64,000 nt of DNA from NCBI GenBank assembly GCA_965115885.1, contig OZ220479.1, positions 1,984,001 through 2,048,000 of the forward strand, read 5' to 3'. The DNA comes from BD2-11 sp965115885. GTDB taxonomy: Bacteria; Gemmatimonadota; Gemmatimonadetes; Longimicrobiales; Gaopeijiaceae. Numbering within the stretch: position 1 is the stretch's first letter; every line of letters begins with the position of its first letter. The notes beneath the pieces were generated by a model, which saw only the letters and a program-made list of their open reading frames with translations, was not told where the DNA came from and did not search any database. The translations under genes and the position numbers were made by a program. Below are positions 8,116 through 18,621 of this stretch, piece after piece.

Positions 8116-8951
8116 CCCGCGCCGAACGCCGACGGATGATCCAGCGGGACGGCCCGATGGCGCTGGCGAAGCAGTGCGCCCTGCTGGGCGTGAGCCGGTC
8201 GTCGCTGTACTACGTGCGCAAGGGCGAGAGCGAGGACAGCCTCGCTCTCATGCGCCGCATGGATCGGCTCCACATGGACTACCCGTTCTATGGGAGCCGG
8301 CAGATGGCGCGCCACTTGAGGCGCGAGGGCACGACGGTCGGCAGACACCGGGTCCGCCGACTGATGCGGAAGATGGGGATCGAAGCGATCTACCGGCGTC
8401 CCAGGACGAGCGTGGCGAGCCCGGAGCATCGGGTGTTCCCCTACCTGCTGCGCGACGTCGAGGTCTCGCGGGCGGACCACGTGTGGTGCGCGGACATCAC
8501 CTATGTGCCTGTGGCCCGTGGGTTTTTCTACCTGGTCGCGGTGATGGACTGGGCGACGCGCCACGTGCTCGCGTGGGCGCTGTCGAACACGATGGACGCG
8601 TCGTTCTGCGTGAGCGCGCTCGACGAGGCGCTGGGCTCGAGGAGGCCGGAGATCTTCAACGCCGACCAGGGCTCGCAGTTCACGAGCGAAGCGTTCGCGG
8701 AGCGGGTCCTGAGCGCGGAGATCCGGTTCTCGATGGATGGGCGGGGGCGGTACCTGGACAACATCTTCATCGAGCGGCTGTGGAGGTCGCTGAAGTACGA
8801 AGCGGTCTACCTGCGGGAGCTCGAGGACGGGGTCGCGGCTCGACGGATCATCGGGGATTGGATGGACTTCTACAACGAAGTGCGTCCGCACTCGGCGTTG
8901 GAGGGGCGGACGCCCGGCGAGGCGTACCGCGAGGGCGTGGGCGTGGAATGA
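8094..8951 (+). CDS. IS3-family transposase OrfB (DDE integrase catalytic subunit)
   Basis: This is the catalytic half of the IS3 transposase; 285 codons from the frameshift point. An HTH_21 region (LGVSRSSLYYVRKGE, then DYPFYGSRQM and RRLMRKMGIEAIY) precedes an rve-type integrase core. The DDE residues are visible: Asp in WCADITYVP, Asp in NADQGSQFTS and Glu in NIFIERLWRSLKYE, the last two separated by the expected ~35 residues, followed by the K/R-containing WRSLKYE motif. The frame is uninterrupted to TGA at 8951 and ends near RPHSALEGRTPGEAY as in relatives. No independent ribosome site is obvious, supporting expression by frameshifting from orfA. Confidence 0.9.
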   Translation, partial: SARVAQLTRAERRRMIQRDGPMALAKQCALLGVSRSSLYYVRKGESEDSLALMRRMDRLHMDYPFYGSRQMARHLRREGTTVGRHRVRRLMRKMGIEAIYRRPRTSVASPEHRVFPYLLRDVEVSRADHVWCADITYVPVARGFFYLVAVMDWATRHVLAWALSNTMDASFCVSALDEALGSRRPEIFNADQGSQFTSEAFAERVLSAEIRFSMDGRGRYLDNIFIERLWRSLKYEAVYLRELEDGVAARRIIGDWMDFYNEVRPHSALEGRTPGEAYREGVGVE

Positions 8952-9034
8952 GCGGGCCCGGATCGTTGCGAGGGACCGGGTCGGAACCGGCGAACCGGCG
9001 GCAGGGGTCGCATGGGGCGACTCGGCGCCGGTTG

Positions 9035-9076
9035 CCTCGGTTTCGCCGGCGGGCGCGCCCGCCGGCGAAACCGAGG
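9035..9076. repeat. 42-bp perfect palindrome inside the IS3 element
   Basis: Positions 9035-9055 are the exact reverse complement of 9056-9076 (CCTCGGTTTCGCCGGCGGGCG on the left arm runs 21 bases; only its ends need quoting: CCTCGG...GGGCG). It lies in the non-coding part of the element between orfB and the right end. It has no T tract on either side, so it is not a classical terminator. Confidence 0.9.
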
Positions 9077-9308
9077 TTGGATTCACCCCGAGGCTGGGGA
9101 GGGGCTGTTCGAGGGGTGGGTTGGCGAGGTCGGCGGAGCCCGAACCGGGATTCGCCGCACCCGCTCGAATCAACCCCGAAAGGAACCGTCGCAAAGCGAC
9201 GGAGTACACTTTATTTTTGCCCCCATTCTGTTCGACGAAATGGGACCGCCTCACTAATGACCTCAGATGGGGTACTCGTTTCAGAACGCGCTAATGCACG
9301 CGTTGGCT

Positions 9309-10840
9309 AGGAGCTTGCTCGGCAGAAGGATCTGCGAGTGGGCGTGAAGTCCCGGCAGTCGGGCCTCCAACCCGGATTTCCGGCAACCAAACCGCTTGGA
9401 TGACGACAAGAGCTGATCGTCAGCGGAGGAAATCGCCGCATTCCAGGTCCCAATGGACCCCGGAAGCTCCCGGACACGAAGGCTTGGCCCCTCACGCCGC
9501 CGACAGGACGTGCAATCGCCGCATGTCGAGCGCCAGACACACCAGATCGGAGCCTCCGCCATCCATTTTCGCTTCGCGTACACCGCACGGCCCTCCGGGG
9601 TAGCCAGCTTCTCCACCATGCGCGCCCGCTCCGGGTCCGCCTTCTCGATCTCCTTCCCCTCCCGGCCCAGCGCAACGTAGCCATCGATCTCGCGATCCTC
9701 GAGCGCCGCCAGATCGCCCTCGTTTCCGTACCCCGCGTCCGCCAGCACCTTGCGCGGCCTCTCTCCCGCCACTTCCTCCACCATCTCGGTCCGGCTGGCC
9801 TTGGTCGCTCGCGTTGTCCGTCACCGCCGTCCCCACCACCAACTGGCTCTCCCCGTCCACCGCCGCCTGCGCGTTGTAGCGCTGCTAGCCTTCCGTGCTC
9901 GTCTTCATGATCCGACTCTCCGGATCCGTGAAGTTCGACTGCGCACGCTCCTCCGGCTCTCCGTACGCCCGCTTGTACGGCCGCCCTCCCTTCGCATTGC
10001 GCTCTTGGCCCGGCTCGCGACCCCGGGCGTCGTCGAACGCTCGAGCCTCCGCCTCCAGGCGCTCCTTCGCCGCCTGAATCGCCGCCAAGCGATCCTCCCG
10101 CCGCTTCAGCTCTTCCAGCAACCGCTCCTCGCCCCGAGCACCCCTCTCGTCGCGCGCGTCCTCCTCCGCATCCACCGCATCCGAGTTCGCCAGCAACTCC
10201 GCGATCTCCGCCTTCAGGCGCTCCTCCTCCGGACCCATCCGTCCGTAGCTCGTCGCCTTGCGCTTGCTCGCGTTGGCTCGAACCTTCGTCCCGTCCACCG
10301 CCACCTGCCCCAGTCCCGCGAATCCCATCTCGCGCGCCAGACGCACGATCTCCACCAGCAACCCTTTGAACGCTTCCAAGTTCTTCTTGCGAAAGTCGCA
10401 CAGCGTCCGGTGCTTCGGGAAGTTGCCCGCCGCCAGAACCCGAAGCGGCACATCCTCCACCAACTTGCGCGCCAGCTTGCGCGACGAGCGCACTCCCGTC
10501 GCATATCCGTACACCCACAGCTTCACCATCATCCGCGGCGCGTACGGGCTGTTGCGCCGCCCGTCCCCCTCGTAGCGTTCGTAGAATGCGCTCAAGTCCA
10601 CGGAATCCACCAAGTCGCTCACATGGTGCGCGAGATGTCCTTCGGGAATCCACTTCCTAGGATCAGGCGGAATCAGAAACTGCTGATCTGGCTGGTATTT
10701 CCGGAACCGCGTCCCCATGGTCTCTCCCGTGCGCCGTGCTTCACTGGCTAACCTCATGTGTTGCATGAATATAACCCTTGCTTCCGCTCCGCGCTACGGA
10801 CCCGCCTCGCACCACCGCCTTTTCTGCCGCGCAGGCTCCT
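9309..10840 (-). mobile_element. IS1182-family element, decayed copy A
   Basis: The element is ~1.53 kb with imperfect ~20-bp terminal inverted repeats: AGGAGCTTGCTCGGCAGAAG at 9309 (+ strand) and, on the minus strand from 10840, AGGAGCCTGCGCGGCAGAAA. It encodes a broken IS1182 transposase on the minus strand and ~180 bp of non-coding sequence between the gene end and the 9309 terminus. A 378-bp derivative with the same two ends lies at 62153-62530 in opposite orientation. No target duplication could be identified. Confidence 0.8.
9492..10718 (-). pseudogene. IS1182-family transposase, inactivated
   Basis: Reading from ATG 10718, the product starts MGTRFRKYQPDQQFLIPPDP and contains the IS1182 landmarks: GHLAHHVSDLVDSVDLSAFY, YAPRMMVKLWVYGYATGVRS and AVDGTKVRANASKR, the latter holding the first catalytic Asp. 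Three lesions are visible. An in-frame TAG (near 9886) replaces an aromatic codon before QRYNAQAAVD. A frameshift lies near 9800 before EMVEEVAGERPRKVLADAGY. An in-frame-scale deletion joins KRKWMAEAP directly to DLVCLALDMRRLHV, removing the usual ~20-residue segment with the last conserved region. It is therefore a dead transposase. Confidence 0.85.
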
Positions 10841-11107
10841 GGGTCGCGCATCTGATCCGCGACCAACGACTTGAGTCGCGTGGCCTGGTGGATTGTGTTG
10901 CCGTGATCGCGGTCGTGGACGACGCTCGGCGAAAAGAGGCGCTTCGGATTGCGCGTTCCATGGGGCGCCGACTAAGATTCTCGCGGTCGGCGCGATGTCC
11001 AGGCGCGAAGGCGTCCGCAGCGACCATGCGCAGTCGCGTACGCGTTGTCGTCGAGACCCCATGCGCGATCCATTCAACCCATAGCTCCGCCCGCGAGGAC
11101 TTAGTCG

Positions 11108-11716
11108 ATGCCCCGCAGATCCCCCGCCGCCGCTCGCGTTTCCTCCCATGCGTATCAGATGCGCATCTACCTCAAGGGGACGCGTCCCAGGATCTGGCGC
11201 CGGTTCGTCGCGTCGCCGGAGACGCGCCTCGACGAACTGCACGAAATCGTCCAGATCGTCATGGGCTGGGAGGACTGCCACCTCCACATGTTCGCCGCGG
11301 GCAAGCGGAGGTTTCAGCTACCGACCCCTTGGGACGACGTGCGCGGGTTCGGTCCGCCGGTCAGCGACGAACGGGAATACCGAATCGGTCAGATCCTGAC
11401 CCGGGAGAAGGATTGGATCGATTACGTGTACGACTTCGGCGACCACTGGGACCACCGAATCGTGCTCCAGCGGATTCTCTCCGAAGCCCCCGACGAGGGC
11501 GTGCCGTCGTGCCTGTCCGGGAAGTGCAACTGTCCACCCGAGGATTCCGGCGGGCTCTGGGGATTCTACCACAAATTGGAGATCGTGGCGGACCCGGACC
11601 ACGAGGAGCACGACTGGATCCGCGAGTGGATGGGCGGCTACGATCCCGACGACTTCAGCGTCGACGAGGTCAACGCGCAACTCCAGTTCCGCCGGGGCTT
11701 GGCCGTCGTCGAGTGA
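11108..11716 (+). CDS. Plasmid pRiA4b ORF-3-like family protein
   Basis: The 202-aa product belongs to the pRiA4b ORF-3-like family (PF07929), proteins of unknown biochemical role common on plasmids, islands and near IS elements. Family features seen are YQMRIYLKGTRPRIWRRF, the helix RLDELHEIVQIVMGWEDCHL, HMFAAGKRRF, the acidic loop YVYDFGDHWDHRIVL and the C-terminal CPPEDSGGLWGFYHKLEI with PDHEEHDWIREWMGGYDPDDF. Cys residues in CLSGKCNCPPED resemble a metal site and are conserved in the family. The ATG at 11108 gives the full domain. It sits just outside the IS1182 remnant, consistent with acquired DNA. Confidence 0.88.
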   Translation: MPRRSPAAARVSSHAYQMRIYLKGTRPRIWRRFVASPETRLDELHEIVQIVMGWEDCHLHMFAAGKRRFQLPTPWDDVRGFGPPVSDEREYRIGQILTREKDWIDYVYDFGDHWDHRIVLQRILSEAPDEGVPSCLSGKCNCPPEDSGGLWGFYHKLEIVADPDHEEHDWIREWMGGYDPDDFSVDEVNAQLQFRRGLAVVE

Positions 11717-12119
11717 CGGAGGTCGTTGACGGATCCCCGGACGCCAACGACGACGGGCCGGCGCGGGGACGTTTGCCGGGCAGACGCCGCGAGCGTCGTC
11801 GCTCCCGGGACCCCGGACGGTCGCGTGGCGTTCTGGGGTCCAGCGGCCGAAGCGGCGTCGCGTTCCTCGAGAGAGTTCGCGACATGAAGCGACGGCCGAG
11901 CGGCGTGTGAACGTGTCGGGCGAGACCGTCGTCGTCGGCCTCGCCGCGGTGACGCGGGACATGTAGGGTCGAACACGATGGAGCCTGATCGGCGTCGCGC
12001 TTCAGCGGCGACGCTCCGTGGGCTTCGTCGTCTGGCCGACCGTGGACCGACGAAGCCCTTCGCCGAAGCTCGCGGCCGGAGCTGCCCGAACGCGAAACGG
12101 CGGTTTCGGACCGGGCGCG
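11717..12119. other. Non-coding stretch, nothing recognised
   Basis: This 403-bp stretch separates two convergent genes. Open frames run through it in several phases but none has family sequence or a ribosome site. No convincing terminator with a T tract was seen for either side. Confidence 0.5.
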
Positions 12120-13807
<1,688 letters not shown>

Positions 13808-13811
<4 letters not shown>

Positions 13812-14362
13812 GGGTCGGGCGGGATGCGCGGCGCGTGGGAGGCGGAAGTGCCGCGCGCGAGCTCGACGGCGTGGTCGATCGCCGGATCGAGCACCTCCAG
13901 CCCGTCGCGCACGCCCCCCGTGCCGCCCGGGAAGTTGACGATCGTCGTGCCTCCCCGGAGGCCCGCCACGCCCCGCGACAGGTTCGAGTAGGGCGTCTCG
14001 AGCGCACCCCGCGCCCGGAGCGCCTCGGCGAGGCCGGGCGCCTCCCTCTCGATCACCGCGCGGGTGGCCTCGGGAGTGACGTCGCGGGCGGTGAAGCCGG
14101 TGCCCCCGGTGGTGAGGATCAGATCGGCGTCCAAGCGATCGGACCAGTCGAGCAGGACAGGGACGATGGCCGCGGTCTCGTCGGGGACCGTCGCGCGCGC
14201 GACCACCCGGTATCCGCGCTTCCGGCACCACGACGCGATGGCGTCCCCGCTGGCGTCGGCGCGCTCGCCCCGGGAGGCGAGATCGCTGGCCGTCAGGATG
14301 GCCACGGTCACGGGGCGGGAAACGGCCGGATCTCCGGTCGTCGTCCGGTCGTCTCGGGACAT
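13808..14362 (-). CDS. moaB: Molybdopterin adenylyltransferase-like MoaB/MogA
   Basis: This 184-aa MoCF-domain protein adenylylates molybdopterin before metal insertion. The core motifs are AILTASDLASRGERADASG at the N-terminus, DLILTTGGTGFTARDVTPEA (the GGTG nucleotide/MPT loop) and the SRGVAGLRGGTTIVNFPG region (family consensus SRxxAGxxxxxLIxxLPG). The ATG at 14362 shares a base with the gcvT stop (TGATG), and its own stop overlaps the regulator start. No other molybdenum-cofactor gene is in the window, and the company of argF and gcvT is unusual. Confidence 0.88.
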
Positions 14363-15471
14363 CAGCGTCGGATCGAACCCTGCCGGTAGAAGGGAGGGCG
14401 GACCACCACGGCGGGCACGTCCGTCCTGCGGATGCGTACGGCCACCCGGGTGCCCGGGACGGCGAGGGGGGTCGGGAGGTAGCCCATCGCGATCCCCTCC
14501 CCCAACGACGGGCTCACCGTGCCGCTGGTGAGAGCGCCCGCGACCTCGCCTTCCGCCACGATCCCGTAGCCGGGCCGCGGGAATCCGCGTTCCAGCAGAC
14601 CGATCCCCGCCAAGCGACGCGGAACTCCCTCGTCCTTCTGGCGCACCAGCGCCGCGCAGCCCGAGAAATCGCCCTTCTCCGGCTTCACCGCCCAGCCCAA
14701 CCCCGACTCGAGCGCGCTGTGCTCCTCGTCCAGATCGTTGCCGTAGAGCGCGTAGCCCATCTCCAAACGCAGGGAGTCCCGGGCACCCAACCCTGCGGGC
14801 TCCAGGCCCCGGGGGGCGCCGACTTCGACGAGCGCACGCCAGACTTCCACCGCGTCGCCGGCGTCCAGATACACCTCGAAGCCGTCCTCGCCGGTATACC
14901 CCGTGCGCGCCACCGTCGCCGGCACGCCGGCGACCTCGTCGACGACGAACCGATAGTAGCCCACCGCCTCCAGATCGGCTCCGACGAGGACGGCGAGGAT
15001 GTCCGCGGCCGAAGGCCCCTGAAGCGCCAGCAACGCGGTGTCGTCGGAGACGTCGCGCACCTCGCAGTCGAAGCGAGCTGCGTGCCGGGACACCCACGCC
15101 CAATCCTTCTCGCGGTTGGCGGCGTTGACCACCAGCATGTAGCGATCCGCGAAGCGATAGACCAGCAGATCGTCCAGCACCCCCCCCCTCTCGTCGCAGA
15201 ACGCGGAGTACTGCGCCTGTCCCGCCTCCATGCGGCCGGCGTCGTTGGTGGTCAGCCACTGCACCAGCGCGAGAGCGTCCGCGCCCCGCACCTCGAATTC
15301 TCCCATGTGCGAGACGTCGAAGAGGCCGGCGCGCTCGCGCACCGCGGCGTGCTCCGCGCGGATGCCCCGGCGGTACTGCACCGGCATTTCGAATCCCGCG
15401 AACGGAACCATCTTCCCGCCGGCCCGCAGATGTTCCCCGTGGAGCGGGGTGCGTTCGAGCCTGGCGTTCAT
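14362..15471 (-). CDS. gcvT: Glycine cleavage system T protein (aminomethyltransferase)
   Basis: GcvT transfers the methylene group from the lipoyl-bound aminomethyl of GcvH to tetrahydrofolate, releasing ammonia. It is 369 aa, the normal length. Visible family blocks are RTPLHGEHLRAGGKMVPFAG and EMPVQYRRGIRAEHAAVRE, LFDVSHMGEFEVRG with the catalytic Asp region, GRYLVVNA-like YMLVVNAANREKD, ARTGYTGEDGFEVY, and LGARDSLRLEMGYALYGNDL near the folate site. A barrel-type C-domain follows. The ATG at 15471 overlaps the argF stop. The other glycine-cleavage genes (gcvH, gcvP) are not in this window. Confidence 0.95.
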   Translation of the reverse strand: MNARLERTPLHGEHLRAGGKMVPFAGFEMPVQYRRGIRAEHAAVRERAGLFDVSHMGEFEVRGADALALVQWLTTNDAGRMEAGQAQYSAFCDERGGVLDDLLVYRFADRYMLVVNAANREKDWAWVSRHAARFDCEVRDVSDDTALLALQGPSAADILAVLVGADLEAVGYYRFVVDEVAGVPATVARTGYTGEDGFEVYLDAGDAVEVWRALVEVGAPRGLEPAGLGARDSLRLEMGYALYGNDLDEEHSALESGLGWAVKPEKGDFSGCAALVRQKDEGVPRRLAGIGLLERGFPRPGYGIVAEGEVAGALTSGTVSPSLGEGIAMGYLPTPLAVPGTRVAVRIRRTDVPAVVVRPPFYRQGSIRR

Positions 15472-16412
15472 TGACCCCATCCCGTCGACATCGACTCGCC
15501 TCCTCCCAAGAGCGCGATCAGAAGCGCCTTCTGAGTGTGCAACCGGTTTTCGGCCTCTCGGAACACGCGCGAACGAGGGCCCTCCAGGACCTCCGCGGTG
15601 GCCTCCTCGCCGCGGTGGGCGGGAAGGCAGTGCAGAAAGATCGCCCGCGCGGACGCCCGCGCCATCAGCGCACGATCCACGGTACGGTCGGCGAAAGCGC
15701 GGCGGCGCGCATCCGCTTCGTCCTCCCGGCCCATCGACGCCCACACGTCGGTGGCGACCACGTCGGCGCCCTCGACGGCTTCCCGCGGCGAGCGGGTGAG
15801 CCGCACGGGCGCGGCGGCGCGGGCGCGCGCGAGGATCCGCGGATCCGGATCGAAGCCCGGGGGACAGGCCAGCGCCAGCTCGAAGCCGAGGATGGACGCA
15901 GCGTTCATCCAGGAATTGGCCATGTTGTTGCCGTCCCCGATCCAGGCGACCCGGACATCCTCGAATCCCGCTCCGAATTCCTCCTGCAGGGTCATCAGAT
16001 CGGCGAGCAACTGGCACGGGTGCAACAGATCGGTGAGACCGTTGACGACGGGGACCGGCGCCCAGCGCGCCAGCCGCTCGACCTCCTCCTGGTCGAAGGT
16101 GCGGATCACGATGCCGTCCACGTACCGCCCCAGCACGCGCGCGGTGTCGGCGACCGGCTCGCCGCGTCCGATCTGCGTGTCCGACGCGGACAGGAAGAGC
16201 GCGTGTCCGCCCAACTGGTACATGCCCACCTCGAACGCCACCCGGGTGCGCGTGGAGCTCTTTCTGAAGATCATCGCCAAGGACCGGCCCCGGAGCGGCG
16301 CGCCCGCGTCCTCTCCCGCCTTCAGGCGTCGAGCGCGGTCGAGGAGCGACACCAGCTCGTCCCGGGAGAAATCGCGGAGCGACAGGAAGTCCTTCTTGCG
16401 AGTCGGCGTCAT
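15468..16412 (-). CDS. argF: Ornithine carbamoyltransferase
   Basis: The enzyme makes citrulline from ornithine and carbamoyl phosphate in arginine synthesis; 314 aa. The carbamoyl-phosphate loop is STRTR (53-57) with HPCQ at 131-134. Ornithine-binding DVWASMG lies at 222-228 and the active-site HCLP at 261-264. These distinguish OTC from aspartate carbamoyltransferase. It starts at ATG 16412 and is first in a four-gene coupled operon with gcvT, moaB and a sigma-54 regulator. No other arginine gene is nearby. N-acetylornithine carbamoyltransferase is a weaker alternative, because the HCLPAHRGEE context is typical of ArgF. Confidence 0.94.
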   Translation of the reverse strand: MTPTRKKDFLSLRDFSRDELVSLLDRARRLKAGEDAGAPLRGRSLAMIFRKSSTRTRVAFEVGMYQLGGHALFLSASDTQIGRGEPVADTARVLGRYVDGIVIRTFDQEEVERLARWAPVPVVNGLTDLLHPCQLLADLMTLQEEFGAGFEDVRVAWIGDGNNMANSWMNAASILGFELALACPPGFDPDPRILARARAAAPVRLTRSPREAVEGADVVATDVWASMGREDEADARRRAFADRTVDRALMARASARAIFLHCLPAHRGEEATAEVLEGPRSRVFREAENRLHTQKALLIALLGGGESMSTGWGQ

Positions 16413-16594
16413 TGGTCGCGGGCGGCGGGATGCCCGAAGCGTGCGGTGGAACGGGGTGGCTTTCGGAACCCGCGGCGTTTTCGGTCCGAAGCGCGCGGAC
16501 GGCGGCCCGGGGACGCCGGTAGCCGGCGGCGCGGAAAGGGCAGACGGCCGCGCGGCCGACGAGCGGGGCGAAACGCACGCGCGACGCCGAACAT

Positions 16595-16625
16595 CGAGGG
16601 CCGGGCGCGGTGCGCCCGGCCCTCG
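16595..16625 (-). terminator. Strong GC hairpin downstream of the bactofilin gene
   Basis: A perfect 14-bp stem, CGAGGGCCGGGCGC (16595-16608) with its complement (16612-16625), encloses a 3-nt loop 33 bp past the bactofilin stop. There is no T tract on either strand, so it may act with Rho or simply protect the transcript end. Confidence 0.45.
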
Positions 16626-16657
16626 GCTCCGGAGGATCGCGCGTCCGGCCGCGACGA

Positions 16658-17128
16658 TCAGGCGCGATCCGCCTTCCTTGGCCGTGCCTTCCCCCGAGTC
16701 CGTGCGGCGCTTGCGAGAATCCGATCCGACGCCGGGGAATCGGTTTCGTCGTCGGGTGCGCAGGCGCCCAAGCGAAGGCGACCCTCGAAACGAGCGCCCT
16801 CGTCGACCTTCATCCGCTCGGTCCGGATGTCGCCCTCGACTTGGCAGCTTTCGTGAAGCTCCACCCGCCTCGCGCTCACGATGTTCCCCAGCAGGGTGCC
16901 CGCGACCACGGCCTCGTCCGCCTCGGCGTCGCCCACCACCCTTCCGCCCTCCTCCACGAAGAGCGAAGCCGACGTTCGCACGGGACCGCCGACCCTGCCC
17001 GAAACGCGGAGCGCCCCCTCGCAGTCGATGCTTCCGAGTATCTCCATGTACGGTCCGACGAAGGAGGCCTCGCTGTCCGGATCACGGCCATCGCGCCCAC
17101 GACGCTTCCTTACGACCGTCTCGTCCAT
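16658..17128 (-). CDS. Bactofilin-family cytoskeletal protein
   Basis: Bactofilins polymerise into beta-helical filaments that scaffold cell-wall or polarity proteins. This 156-aa protein has the DUF583/bactofilin core with its repeating beta-rungs: SFVGPYMEILGSIDCEGALR, VSGRVGGPVRTSASLFVEEG and GTLLGNIVSARRVELHESCQ, then VEGDIRTERMKVDEGARFEG. Each G-x-[hydrophobic] rung is about 17 residues long. Short basic tails flank it (RKRRGRDGRD before, ARTRGKARPRKADRA after). ATG 17128 is chosen because upstream in-frame sequence is non-family Arg-rich translation. It stands alone on its transcript. Confidence 0.9.
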   Translation of the reverse strand: MDETVVRKRRGRDGRDPDSEASFVGPYMEILGSIDCEGALRVSGRVGGPVRTSASLFVEEGGRVVGDAEADEAVVAGTLLGNIVSARRVELHESCQVEGDIRTERMKVDEGARFEGRLRLGACAPDDETDSPASDRILASAARTRGKARPRKADRA

Positions 17129-17464
17129 GTCGTCCCGTCCGTCTCCGCGGGAAACGCGCGCGCCGCATCCGTTCGGGCTGTCGGCCGCCGACACCCGTCG
17201 CCCTCTCTCCATATCATGAAGAAACCACACTCGCGCGCCCACGGCAAGGGAGGGACCGCGCACACCGCGGAGCGCCGATCCGGCCCCCGCCGGTAGGCGT
17301 TCCCGGAATCGGCGCCCTTGTCGGCCCGCCCTTTTCGGACGAACGTCGGCCTCGCTCCGACCCGCGCCCTTTTCGCGTGTCGCCGAAGCGATCCGGGAGT
17401 CGCCGCCTCGACGAAACGCCGGAGAGGACGTCGGGCGGCGGCGGCGCGATCGGCGGACAGCCCG
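17129..17464. other. Intergenic stretch, probable promoter region of the bactofilin gene
   Basis: This stretch runs upstream of the bactofilin start and past the stop of the next minus-strand gene. It has no plausible gene and no clear promoter boxes or terminator. Confidence 0.4.
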
Positions 17465-17812
17465 CTACGACGGGCTGGAAAAGTGACTGCCGATGTCTTC
17501 GAGCTTGGCGAGCAACGTGGCCAGTTGCTTCCGGAGTTCGGCATCCAGCCCGTCGATGCGCTTGCTCAAGCGGTTCTCCATCTCGTCGAGCAGATAGTCG
17601 ATCCGCTTCTGGTGAGTCGCGATCGCCTCGACCTTGTTCCCCAGCTCGGCGGTCCGCTTGCCCGCGCTCGTCTTCACGTCGTCGAGTCCGCTACCCACCT
17701 TCGACTCCAAGGCGGAGACGCGACGGTTCAGCTGGTCGAGACCAGCCACCAGACGGCGCTCCAGTTTGGTCAACGCAACGCCGAGTTCCTGGATCGCGAA
17801 ATTTTCGCTCAT
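17465..17812 (-). CDS. Small coiled-coil protein, unknown function
   Basis: The 115-aa protein has no signal peptide and no membrane segment. Heptad-like repeats run nearly its whole length (LGVALTKLERRLVAGLDQLN, RRVSALESKVGSGLDDVKTS, YLLDEMENRLSKRIDGLDAE), suggesting an elongated helical bundle. The ATG at 17812 has GAGAGGG about 9 bp upstream on its strand. The composition differs from the Arg-rich shadows around it and supports real coding. It has no recognised relative and no operon partner. Confidence 0.65.
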   Translation of the reverse strand: MSENFAIQELGVALTKLERRLVAGLDQLNRRVSALESKVGSGLDDVKTSAGKRTAELGNKVEAIATHQKRIDYLLDEMENRLSKRIDGLDAELRKQLATLLAKLEDIGSHFSSPS

Positions 17813-18621
17813 GTGATCGCTACCCTCTCATGGCCGGATTTAGTTCCGTGGTGAATCGCCCGGAGGCGCGTTTCCGGCAAGTCCGCCGTACGGCGGGCGA
17901 GGGCGGCCGACGATGCGGATCGGAACACCGCCGCGTCGCCGTGCGGCCCTCCGCACGCCCGCACGGAGCAGGCGGCCGCGGCCGCCTTCTCCGAGAGAAT
18001 CTCGCTTCGGGAGGAGCCCCGGCCACGCGTCGTCGCCTCGCGCAGCTTCGAGCGGATCGTTGAAATTGAGTTGCGCAAGGAAAGCCAACGGTAAACAATT
18101 GCTCCTCGCGGGTACAGGACCGTGTTGCGGGACGGATGCCGACGGGGATGCGCCACGCCGGATTGCGATTCGCGGGGCTCGGACGATGGGTGTTCGCGCA
18201 CACGGCGCGGCATGTACCCCAACGTGCGGGCCTTCGGCGTCCCGGCAATGCGTTCGCCATCGGTGGGTCCGGGGAGCGTACGGACCGGAGGACGCCGTCG
18301 GCTTTCCGGCCTGCCACCGAAGGCCGCTCGCCGCAACCCAAGCCGATCCGGCACCCATGAGTCCGAGCGAGCGCCACCCACGCCGAACCGAAAGAGCCGA
18401 TCGCCTGCACGGCGAGCAACGGCGTTGCCGCCAACCCGTCGACGATCGGAATCCGCACCGCCGGTCCGCCGTCGCGGACCGGCCTCCACGGCGACGTGCC
18501 CGAACGCTCGCTAAAGGAAATCGCCCATCGCTCGGGATCACCCTCGCCGACGTCGCCAACACCGTTCGCCACGAGGCGATCCCCTCCCTCCCCGAACGGC
18601 TGCGGCGAAACGCCCCTCGGA
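17813..18621. other. 809-bp gap with no recognisable gene
   Basis: Several open frames span this stretch on both strands, but all read as low-complexity Arg/Pro/Gly translation without ribosome sites or domains. The local base composition is slightly less GC-rich near 18070-18160. It could be a decayed gene, but I cannot identify one. Confidence 0.4.

Larger units (their letters stand above)
7769..9248 (+). mobile_element. IS3-family insertion sequence, apparently intact
   Basis: The element is ~1480 bp. The outer ends, TGGTCCCGG at 7769 and GGGACCG near 9242-9248, form an imperfect ~20-bp inverted repeat of the TG...CA type. A perfect inner 13-bp repeat TAAAGTGTACTCC (7795-7807) pairs with GGAGTACACTTTA (9201-9213). 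It encodes orfA and orfB in overlapping frames with a T7 slip site. About 260 bp between orfB and the right end contain a long palindrome. No 3-bp target duplication is evident, so the exact outer limits are uncertain by a few bases. It sits inside older IS debris. Confidence 0.85.

Noticed and set aside
9012..9257. 81-codon frame across the palindrome and IS right end
   Set aside because: It is produced by the palindrome and terminal repeat; no start signal or family sequence.
9884..9892. In-frame TAG in the IS1182 transposase as possible recoding (pyrrolysine)
   Set aside because: The same gene also has a frameshift and an internal deletion, so simple decay explains it.
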